In this document: positions 7,525-14,150 of the stretch, one piece after another
Position numbering within the stretch: the stretch's first letter is position 1
Layout: the number at the start of each line of letters is the position of its first letter
From: Bog-473 sp036491435
GTDB taxonomy: Bacteria > Actinomycetota > Acidimicrobiia > Acidimicrobiales > RAAP-2
Direction of reading: 5' to 3'
NCBI GenBank assembly: GCA_036491435.1
Contig: DASXBZ010000173.1
Span: 1 to 36,734, forward strand
DNA length: 36,734 nt
Translations under genes and position numbers: made by a program
The notes under the pieces: generated by a model
What the model was told of the DNA's origin: nothing
Databases searched by the model: none
What the model saw: the letters and a program-made list of their open reading frames with translations, nothing else

Positions 7525-8471
7525 CGCACGCCGGTCAGCTCTTCGGACGCCTCCCACAGCCGGGCCGCCAGCTTCGGGTCCCGTGCCCGTCGTGTCGGCT
7601 GCGCCACGCGGGGCGTCCCGAACATGCCGAAGGCGCCGGCCGGCCCGATGTACTGGCCGTTGTGCACGTGCGACGACGTCGCGGCGCACAGCACCGGCAA
7701 CGCGCCGCCCGCGGCGGACTGGCCCAGGTTCGTGCCAGCGAGCCGGCTGAGTCGACGGCGCACCCGGCTCTTGCTCCCGGCGGCTCCGGTTCCGGCGAGG
7801 TTGCTGCGCGTCCAGCCCGGGTGCGCGGCCAAGGCCATGGTGCGGAAGCGGCCGGCCTCGAGGCGCCGGCTCAGCTCGGCCACGAAGAGGAGATTGGCCA
7901 GCTTCGTGGTTCCGTATTGCATCCACGAGTTGCGAGCCTTCGCCGTCGCGACGTCGTCGGGCCGGACCCGGCCCACTCGGTGCATGTGCGAGCTCACCGT
8001 GACGATGCGGGATCGCTCGGTCGTGACCAGGCGGTCCAGGAGCAGCCCGGTCAGTGCGAAGTGGCCGAGATGGTTCGTCGCCATCTGCAGCTCGACGCCG
8101 TCCGCCGACTGGCGGTACGGCGTGCCCATCACGCCGGCGTTGTTGACGAGGAGGTCGAGGCGCGCGTGCCGCTCCACCATCCGTTCGGCCGCGGCGCGCA
8201 CGGAGGCCAGGTCCGACAGGTCGAGGTCCAGGAGCTCGAGGGAGCTCCGAACGAGCTGGCTCTCGAGCTTGTCCCTGGCCCGGGCAGCCTTCTCCCGATC
8301 ACGGCACGCCATGATCACGTGGGCGCCACGATCGGCCAAGACGCGCGTCGTCTCGTAACCAATGCCGCTGTTGGCGCCGGTCACGAGCGCGACCCGACCG
8401 GTCAGATCGCCGACGTCGGCAGCGCTCCACGTGGCGCTGTTGGTGACCTCGCTGCCGGGGATCCGCTGCAT
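7500..8471 (-). CDS. Short-chain dehydrogenase/reductase (retinol-dehydrogenase-like)
   Basis: This is a 323-residue classical SDR. The cofactor motif TGANSGIG lies near residue 33, with MACRDREKA after strand 2 (an Arg suggests NADP preference), LDLSDLASV, LLVNNAGVM, the catalytic Ser in VTVSSHMH and YGTTK (Tyr/Lys). The pattern VELQMATNHLGHFALT is typical of the retinol dehydrogenase/WW-oxidoreductase-like branch common in actinobacteria. It should oxidise or reduce a hydroxyl or carbonyl group with NAD(P)H, and the substrate is unknown. There is no signal or membrane segment. The gene is convergent with the ComF-like gene, with overlapping 3' ends. A pirin gene lies upstream on the same strand, 59 bp away. 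Confidence 0.92.
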   Translation of the reverse strand: MQRIPGSEVTNSATWSAADVGDLTGRVALVTGANSGIGYETTRVLADRGAHVIMACRDREKAARARDKLESQLVRSSLELLDLDLSDLASVRAAAERMVERHARLDLLVNNAGVMGTPYRQSADGVELQMATNHLGHFALTGLLLDRLVTTERSRIVTVSSHMHRVGRVRPDDVATAKARNSWMQYGTTKLANLLFVAELSRRLEAGRFRTMALAAHPGWTRSNLAGTGAAGSKSRVRRRLSRLAGTNLGQSAAGGALPVLCAATSSHVHNGQYIGPAGAFGMFGTPRVAQPTRRARDPKLAARLWEASEELTGVRYSVPAAV

Positions 8472-8530
8472 GCCCCGATCATGCCCCTCCGGGGAGGAGG
8501 TGGCGGCCCAGGCCGGCCCGAAGGGCCGAT

Positions 8531-9496
8531 TCAGGCGTTGCCGATGTGGTCCGCGGGCACGGTCCCGAGCTTGCCAGCCTCGAAGTCCTCGAAGGCCTGG
8601 ATGATCTCGGCGCGGGTGTTCATCACGAAGGGCCCGTGCGCGTAGACGGGCTCGCCAATGGGCCGCCCGCCCAGGATGAGGACGTCGAGCGCAGGGTAGC
8701 GGGACTCTTGCTCGGCGTCGGCCCGAACGACGATCGCCTCACCGGGGCCGTGCACCGCCAACGACCCGGTGTGGATGGGGCGGCCTTCGGCGCCCACGGA
8801 GCCACGGCCCGCCAGCACGTAGACGAGCGCGTTGAACTCGCTGGGCCATGGGAGCACGAGCTCAGCTCCTGGCTCGACGGTGGCGTGGACCAAGGAGATC
8901 GGCGTGTGCGTGGCACCGGGTCCGCGGTGACCCGCAACATCGCCGGCGATGACACGCACCAGCGCGCCACCGTCGGGCGTGGTCAACAGCAGGACGTTGT
9001 CGCCCTCGATGCCCTGGTAGCGCGGGTCGAGCCACTTGTCGGCGGCCGGCAGGTTCACCCACAGCTGGATGCCGTGGAACAGACCACCGGTGGCGATGAG
9101 CTGCTCGGGTGGTCGCTCGATGTGCAGGATGCCCGAGCCCGCCGTCATCCATTGCGTCGAGCCGTTGGTGATCAGGCCGCCGCCGCCAATGGAGTCCTGG
9201 TGCTGGAACGTGCCGTCGAGCATGTAGGTGACGGTCTCGAAGCCGCGGTGCGGGTGCCAGGCCGTGCCCTTGGGCTCACCAGGCGCGTACTCCACCTCAC
9301 CCATCTGGTCCATGTGGATGAACGGGTCGAGCTCGGCCAGGGGGACGCCAGCGAAGGCGCGCCGTACCGGGAAGCCCTCGCCCTCGAAGCCGGCTGGGGC
9401 GTCGGTCACCGTCTTGACGGGCCGGATCGTCGAGCGGTCGGCCGGGGGCGTGATGCGGGGGAGCACCAGGTTGTCGGGGACGGTCACTGCAGGCAT
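8531..9496 (-). CDS. Pirin-family cupin protein
   Basis: I chose the ATG at 9496 because a GAGAGGAAG Shine-Dalgarno lies just upstream. The frame remains open for 31 more codons without family similarity. The encoded protein is 321 residues. The N-terminal cupin carries the pirin metal ligands H81 and H83 (AWHPHRGFETVTY), H125 and E127 (SGILHIERPPEQ). The pirin_C cupin follows from about residue 190 (FNALVYVLAGRGSVG, ending HGPFVMNTRAEIIQAFEDFEAG). Bacterial pirins are Fe-dependent; some have quercetinase activity and others bind metabolic enzymes, so the exact activity is open. It is followed on the same strand by an SDR and preceded by an aldo/keto reductase, possibly a stress or redox cluster. 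Confidence 0.93.
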   Translation of the reverse strand: MPAVTVPDNLVLPRITPPADRSTIRPVKTVTDAPAGFEGEGFPVRRAFAGVPLAELDPFIHMDQMGEVEYAPGEPKGTAWHPHRGFETVTYMLDGTFQHQDSIGGGGLITNGSTQWMTAGSGILHIERPPEQLIATGGLFHGIQLWVNLPAADKWLDPRYQGIEGDNVLLLTTPDGGALVRVIAGDVAGHRGPGATHTPISLVHATVEPGAELVLPWPSEFNALVYVLAGRGSVGAEGRPIHTGSLAVHGPGEAIVVRADAEQESRYPALDVLILGGRPIGEPVYAHGPFVMNTRAEIIQAFEDFEAGKLGTVPADHIGNA

Positions 9497-9612
9497 GTCG
9501 AACTCGCTTCCTCTCTGCGCCGCACGCTTGCCCGTTGGAAACGTTCGGCGAATAGCTGTGCAACCCGCCCGGACGACGTTCTGTTCCACCGGGGCGGTGG
9601 CTTGGCCTCCGA

Positions 9613-10473
9613 TCAGTCTGCGTCGAGGCGAGCGACCTGGTCAGGGGTGAGTTCGATGCCCGCGGCGGCGGGGGAGGCGATTGCGGTCTCGGGGCGGCTG
9701 CTGCCGGGGATCGGGATGACGCGGGAGCCCTTGGCGAGCATCCAGGCCAGCGTGACCTGCTGGGGGGTTGCGCCGACCTCCTTCGCCACGGCGGCGAAGG
9801 CGGGGTGGGTGTGCTCGATGTCGTCGGCCCGGCCGATGCCACCGAGGGGGCTCCAGGGGATGAACGCGATGCCGAGCTGCTCGCAGTGCGCGAGCTCGAC
9901 CTCCGAGGAGCGGAAGCGCGGCGAGAACTGGTTCTGCACGCTGACAAGCCGGCCGGCAAGCACCTGTTGCGCCTCGTCGATCTGGGCCACATTGGCGTTG
10001 GAGACGCCGGCCATGAGGATCTTGCCCTCGTCGAGCAGGTCGGCCAGCGCGCCGACGGAGTCGGCCCAGGGGACCTTGGGGTCGGGCCGGTGGTACTGGT
10101 ACAGCCCGATCGCGTCGACGCCCAGGCGCTTGAGGGACGCCTCGCAGGCCTCCTTGATGTAACGCGGGTCGCCGTGGATCGTCCAACTGCCGTCGCCGGG
10201 GCGGCGGTGCCCGCCCTTGGTGGCGACGAGCACCTCGTCGGTCGGCCCGCCGTAGGCCGCGAGCGCCTCGGCCACGAGCTCCTCGCCGTGCCCGTGCTCC
10301 TGGACGCCCAGGGAGTAGGCGTCGGCGGTGTCGATGATCGTGACGCCCGAGTCGAGCGAGGCGTGGATGGTGGCGACGGCTTGGCGACGGTCGGGCCGGC
10401 CCTCGATGGAGAGGGGCATCTCGCCCAGGCCGATCGCGCTGACCGTCCGGTTGCCGATGGGGCGCTGCTGCAT
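9613..10473 (-). CDS. Aldo/keto reductase
   Basis: The ATG at 10473 is preceded by a GAGGAGG Shine-Dalgarno, so it is preferred over an in-frame start 15 codons upstream. The 286-residue protein is a compact (beta/alpha)8 barrel with the catalytic tetrad D48 and Y53 (IIDTADAY), K86 (VATKGG) and H128 (YQYHRPDP). The NADPH-binding end is VIPIPGSSRPETA. It belongs to the general bacterial AKR group (YdbC/Tas-like) that reduces aldehydes and ketones with NADPH in the cytoplasm; the substrate is not determinable. The same strand carries the pirin gene about 115 bp downstream and an ASCH-like gene upstream. Confidence 0.93.
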   Translation of the reverse strand: MQQRPIGNRTVSAIGLGEMPLSIEGRPDRRQAVATIHASLDSGVTIIDTADAYSLGVQEHGHGEELVAEALAAYGGPTDEVLVATKGGHRRPGDGSWTIHGDPRYIKEACEASLKRLGVDAIGLYQYHRPDPKVPWADSVGALADLLDEGKILMAGVSNANVAQIDEAQQVLAGRLVSVQNQFSPRFRSSEVELAHCEQLGIAFIPWSPLGGIGRADDIEHTHPAFAAVAKEVGATPQQVTLAWMLAKGSRVIPIPGSSRPETAIASPAAAGIELTPDQVARLDAD

Positions 10474-10580
10474 GGGTCCTCCTCGTGGGTGCGACGGCGC
10501 GGAGTGCTCGACCGGCACCTCCGCAACGTCTTGACGATACCGGGCTCCGCGAGAGCGCCGCCGGGCCGGTTCGCTCCGCG

Positions 10581-10877
10581 TCAGCCCAGTTCGCGGGCAA
10601 CGTGGAAAGCGATGCGGTACAGCTCGGTGTCGTCCGTGATCGGCCCGGCATGGGCGGCCCGGTTGCGGAGAGCCTCCTTGTCGACCTCGCCAGCGCGGCG
10701 CACGTCGGCCTTCGTGATGGACGCGAAGGAGACAAGGTCGATGGTGTCGACCTCGATCTCGACGCGGCCGACCCGGTATCGGCCCCCCACCTTGGCCTGC
10801 GGCCGGCGCCAGAGCCGGAACGACACGGTCATGTCGCCGGCGGCGATGTCGTCGCGCAGTTCCTTGCTGAACTCCAC
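10581..10877 (-). CDS. Small ASCH-like domain protein
   Basis: This is a 98-residue protein from a GTG at 10877; the Shine-Dalgarno is weak. An internal ATG at MTVSFRLW is a possible alternative start. The sequence MTVSFRLWRRPQAKVGGRY, VGRVEIEVDTIDLVSFASITKADVRRAGE, HAGPITDDTELYRIAFHV has the beta-barrel pattern and the basic xRRPQ..VGGRY strand of ASCH (ASC-1 homology) domains, which are PUA-like and thought to bind RNA or modified nucleotides. This is family recognition by eye, so the assignment is moderate. It lies between a secreted GH16 gene and an aldo/keto reductase with no obvious functional link. Confidence 0.65.
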   Translation of the reverse strand: MEFSKELRDDIAAGDMTVSFRLWRRPQAKVGGRYRVGRVEIEVDTIDLVSFASITKADVRRAGEVDKEALRNRAAHAGPITDDTELYRIAFHVARELG

Positions 10878-10944
10878 CGGACTCGACGCTATTGGGCGGC
10901 GCGGCCCATTGGGAGGTCCGAGCGAGCGAAGGGCACCCCGGGGG

Positions 10945-12261
10945 TCAGCCGTACTGCCAGACGCGCACCCAGTCGATCTTGGTCGTGGCCGGCATCGGCG
11001 TGTGCATGTTGACGGCGTTGAGGCCCATCCCGAGCGCGGCCGTGAAGTTGAGGAAGAACGGTTGGTTGAACGGCTCGGGCGCGCTGTCGGGGTTGGTGAC
11101 GTACGAGCCGTAGGCATCGGTGAAGCAGGGCACCCCGTTGAAGTAGGTGGTGATCGTGGTCGGCGTCCACAGCACGCCGTAGGTGTTGAACTGACCGCCC
11201 GGCGTGGCGGACGCGGCGGCACAACCGTTGGGAACGACTTTCGAGTTCGGATCGTGGGTCGCGCCGGGGAAGTGGAGGATCGGGTAGTCCTTGCTCGCGA
11301 GGTCGGAGTAGAACTCGGCGAAGTCGATCTCGCCGCTGTCCGGCCACTTCCCGTAAAGCGTCTCGTCCGAGGGATAGAGCCACAAGGTCTCCTGGAGACC
11401 ACTCATGGTCGTCGACGGTGTCTCCGCGCGCACCTCGAAGAACCCGTACTGCTGGCTGAAGAGCTTGTACGACGTCACCATTCCGGCTTCGTAGCGTGAC
11501 GTGCTGCCGAAGTAGTTGAGGCCCTTGCAATAAGCCATCTTGGGAAGGCGGATCACCGAGACGTTGAGGGTGCCGCCCGACTCGTTGATCGTCTGGGGGT
11601 TGTTCACGTAACAGGGCTTGGTCGTGCCGGTGGTGTAGCCACTGAACTGGGTGAGTTGCGGCGCCCACGCCCTCGCGTCGAGCGCGGTCCCGTTGAACTC
11701 GTCGTCGAGCGTGCAGGTCCATGTCCCACTGGGCGCAGCGATCGGCGGCCCGCCGTGCTTACACGGCTTGCCCGCCTCCGAATTCGGGTTGACCGGGGCG
11801 GACGCGCCGGGGGTGTCGTACGCGTGCGAGGTGTTGCTCGGGGCCGGCGTCGCCGGTGTGGCCGGCGTGGCGGCCGCACTGTTCTGCGCCGAGGTGGTCG
11901 AGGTCGTCGACGGCGACGAGCCGATCGTGGTGGTCGACCCAGACGCCGCCGCGCCCGTACCGGTCGGGCTGGGACTCGTCGTGGTGGTGGTCGTCCTGCA
12001 CACGCCCAGGAGGTGCGCCAGCGGACCGCAGGTCGAAGCTGTCGCGTCGGTTTGATCGAACGAAACATCCTGCGAGCTGAGCGTCGACGAACGGGGCGGA
12101 GCGGGTGAAGCGACGACGACCGCTGTCACGGCCAAGGGGAGGACGAGGAGTGCACCAAGAGGAGGGCGCACGGCGCGCCGACGGATTCCAAGGTGCGGCT
12201 GGACGCGACTGCGCCCGCGAGTGTCTGCGCGAACAGTCTCAGGCTGTGGCCGCCGAGGCAC
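10945..12261 (-). CDS. Secreted glycoside hydrolase family 16 (beta-glucanase type)
   Basis: The start is the GTG at 12261, preceded by GGAGGGAG with good spacing; the frame is open further upstream but has no signal. The 438-residue protein begins with an Arg-rich n-region and a hydrophobic export segment at about 32-52 (PLGALLVLPLAVTAVVVASP). A Thr/Ser/Pro/Ala-rich linker follows (about 75-140, with runs of Thr), then a GH16 domain. The catalytic motif is SGEIDFAEF at about 309-317 (nucleophile Glu, Asp, acid/base Glu), with W and F positions typical of laminarinase/lichenase folds and a terminal KIDWVRVWQYG strand. It should cleave beta-1,3 or mixed-linked glucan, or a related polysaccharide, outside the cell. 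It is divergent from a drug-exporter gene, with a palindrome in the shared promoter region. Confidence 0.9.
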   Translation of the reverse strand: MPRRPQPETVRADTRGRSRVQPHLGIRRRAVRPPLGALLVLPLAVTAVVVASPAPPRSSTLSSQDVSFDQTDATASTCGPLAHLLGVCRTTTTTTSPSPTGTGAAASGSTTTIGSSPSTTSTTSAQNSAAATPATPATPAPSNTSHAYDTPGASAPVNPNSEAGKPCKHGGPPIAAPSGTWTCTLDDEFNGTALDARAWAPQLTQFSGYTTGTTKPCYVNNPQTINESGGTLNVSVIRLPKMAYCKGLNYFGSTSRYEAGMVTSYKLFSQQYGFFEVRAETPSTTMSGLQETLWLYPSDETLYGKWPDSGEIDFAEFYSDLASKDYPILHFPGATHDPNSKVVPNGCAAASATPGGQFNTYGVLWTPTTITTYFNGVPCFTDAYGSYVTNPDSAPEPFNQPFFLNFTAALGMGLNAVNMHTPMPATTKIDWVRVWQYG

Positions 12262-12343
12262 CTCGTTCTCCCTCCGGGGTCCCGCGTTCACTACCCCTTC
12301 CGTCGAATCGAAAACCCTATTCGTCCACAAAGGCTGTTGAAAT

Positions 12344-12360
12344 TTGTGGATAATCCACAA
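12344..12360. promoter_or_regulatory. Perfect 17-bp palindrome in the GH16/MFS divergent promoter region
   Basis: The sequence TTGTGGATAATCCACAA is an exact 8-bp inverted repeat around one central base. It lies 83 bp upstream of the GH16 GTG and 147 bp upstream of the transporter ATG, in the most AT-rich part of the gap. A third half-site, GTCCACAA, lies at 12323-12330. The symmetry suggests a dimeric repressor operator. The minus strand also contains an exact DnaA-box consensus (TTATCCACA). No regulator gene is adjacent, so the binding protein is unknown. Confidence 0.5.
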
Positions 12361-12507
12361 TCAATTGTTCGTTTGGACGACTGAAATCCGACGAGGCCGC
12401 GTCGGCTCCGTGAAGGGTCGGGCTGCACGCCCGAGCAACGAGGCGCCATAGATTCCCTCGAGGAGCGCACCATCACAGCAACCAGCGCCGGTTCGAGTGG
12501 AGGTCTA

Positions 12508-13995
12508 ATGAGCCAAGCGGAGAGCGACGCATTAGGAACGGACGCCGCCACGGCGCCCGACCCGGAGCGATGGGCGATCCTCGCGGTCGTCGTCATCGCG
12601 CAGCTGATGGTCGTCCTCGACGCCTCGATCGTGACCATCGCATTGCCGTCGGCGCAGCACGCGCTGCACATCTCGGTCGCCAACCGACAGTGGGTGATCA
12701 CCGCCTACACGGTGGCGTTCGGAGGATTGCTGCTTCTGGGCGGGCGCATCGCGGACTACGGCGGCCGCAAGCGCATGTTCACTGTGGGCCTCATCGGCTT
12801 CGCCGCGGCGTCCACGTTCGGTGGCCTGGCCGTGAACCAGGGCATGTTGTTCGGCGCCCGGGCGCTCCAAGGCGCGTTCGCCGCCCTCATGGCGCCCGCG
12901 GCGCTGTCGATCCTGAACATCACGTTCCAAGACAACGCTTCCGAGCGCGCCAAGGCCTTCGGCGCGTATGGCGCGGTGTCGGGCGCGGGGGGAGCGATCG
13001 GCGTCCTGGCGGGCGGCTTGTTGACCGAGTACGCCTCGTGGCGTTGGTGCCTGCTCGTGAACGTCCCGCTGGCACTCGTCACCGCGTTCGCCGCCAGCCG
13101 GGTGGTGCACGAGAGCCGGGCTGCCGGAACCACCCGCTACGACGTGCCCGGAGCGTTGCTGGCGACGCTCGGCCTGGTGAGCCTGGTCTACGGCTTCACC
13201 AAGGCGAGCACGGACGGCTGGGCCTCGGGGCCGACGCTGACGCTCCTCTCGATCGCGGTCGTACTGCTCGGCACGTTCGTCATCGTCGAGTCGCGCGCCA
13301 CGCACCCGCTCCTTCCACTCCGGGTGGTGACAGAGCGGAACCGGGGCGGCGCGTTCCTCGCCTCCTTCCTCATGGGTGCCGGGCTGTTCGCGATGTTCGT
13401 GTTCCTCAGCTACTACATGCAGACCGTCCTGCATTATTCGGCCCTGAAGGCCGGCGTGGCCTTCCTCCCGTTCGCGGCGGGGCTCATCCTGGCGGCAACC
13501 GCTTCGACGGCGATCGTGCCCCGCCTCGGGGCGCGGATCCCGATGGCCTCGGGGATCTTGATAGGGGCGGCCGGCCTGGGCTGGCTCTCCCAGATCGGGG
13601 TGCACAGCTCCTTCTGGGTCTCGGTGCTCGGGCCTCAGCTGCTCATGAGCGTCGGCCTCGGCCTCGCCTTCCCGGCCCTGAGCAACACGGCCCTCACCAA
13701 CGTGGGGGTAGCAGACTCGGGCGTGGCCAGCGCCATGGTGAACACGACCCAGCAGATCGGAGGGTCGCTGGGCACCGCGTTGTTGAACACCGTGGCGGCG
13801 ACTGCCACGGCCAGCTACATCGCGGCCAACGGCCGGGCCTCGGAGGCGGCCGGCCTCGTCCACGGCTACTCGGTCGCCTTCGCGGTCGGGTCCGGCCTCC
13901 TGGTCCTGGCGGCGGTTGCCGCTGCGGTCCTGGTCAGGGACCGGCCGACGGCCACCCCGGCCGTTGCCGGGGATCCCGCCCTCGCCGTGGGCTGA
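12508..13995 (+). CDS. MFS transporter, DHA2 (EmrB/QacA-like, 14-TMS) family
   Basis: A TGGAGG Shine-Dalgarno precedes the ATG. The protein is 495 residues with about 14 hydrophobic segments. Signature motifs are LDASIVTIALPSAQ in helix 1 (motif D1), GGRIADYGGRKRMF in the loop 2-3 (motif A), and GGAIGVLAGGLLTEYASWRWCLLVNVP (motif C, drug:H+ antiporters). The central loop and a C-terminal half with MNTTQQIGGSLGTALLN also match DHA2 exporters. It is expected to export hydrophobic compounds or drugs with proton antiport at the inner membrane; substrates cannot be inferred. It is transcribed divergently from the GH16 gene, and a palindrome lies in between. Confidence 0.94.
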   Translation: MSQAESDALGTDAATAPDPERWAILAVVVIAQLMVVLDASIVTIALPSAQHALHISVANRQWVITAYTVAFGGLLLLGGRIADYGGRKRMFTVGLIGFAAASTFGGLAVNQGMLFGARALQGAFAALMAPAALSILNITFQDNASERAKAFGAYGAVSGAGGAIGVLAGGLLTEYASWRWCLLVNVPLALVTAFAASRVVHESRAAGTTRYDVPGALLATLGLVSLVYGFTKASTDGWASGPTLTLLSIAVVLLGTFVIVESRATHPLLPLRVVTERNRGGAFLASFLMGAGLFAMFVFLSYYMQTVLHYSALKAGVAFLPFAAGLILAATASTAIVPRLGARIPMASGILIGAAGLGWLSQIGVHSSFWVSVLGPQLLMSVGLGLAFPALSNTALTNVGVADSGVASAMVNTTQQIGGSLGTALLNTVAATATASYIAANGRASEAAGLVHGYSVAFAVGSGLLVLAAVAAAVLVRDRPTATPAVAGDPALAVG

Positions 13996-14064
13996 TGCGC
14001 CGGAGTTACTGCTGCAACTCCTATTGAAGGCCGAAAGACACAAATCGGTCTCATCCGGGGTCAA

Positions 14065-14097
14065 GTTGGGCTGCAGGATCTCAAGGCAGCCCTCCAA
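14065..14097. repeat. Imperfect hairpin upstream of the GGDEF-EAL gene
   Basis: GGGCTGC (14068-14074) and GCAGCCC (14086-14092) form a perfect 7-bp stem with an 11-nt loop. The outer GTTGG/CCAAC extends it after a small bulge. A weaker hairpin GGAGTT/AACTCC sits at 14002-14021, just after the transporter stop. Neither is followed by a T-run, so they could be factor-dependent terminator or 5'-UTR structures. Confidence 0.35.
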
Positions 14098-14150
14098 CCA
14101 GCCGATATGAGCACCGTGTCGGCGGTGGACCCGGCACCCGTCGACCCCCG

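Noticed and set aside
9805..11499. Long plus-strand open frame opposite the aldo/keto reductase, ASCH and GH16 genes
   Set aside because: It spans three well-supported minus-strand genes and has no domain signature or ribosome binding site.
11880..12010. Repetitive ACC/ACG-rich stretch, possible CRISPR or minisatellite
   Set aside because: It is the codon pattern of the Thr/Ser-rich linker in the GH16 protein. There are no regular spacers. No CRISPR array was seen anywhere in the window.
12344..12360. Replication origin suggested by the DnaA-box match
   Set aside because: Only one exact box is present and no dnaA/dnaN genes or box cluster surround it. A regulator operator is more likely.
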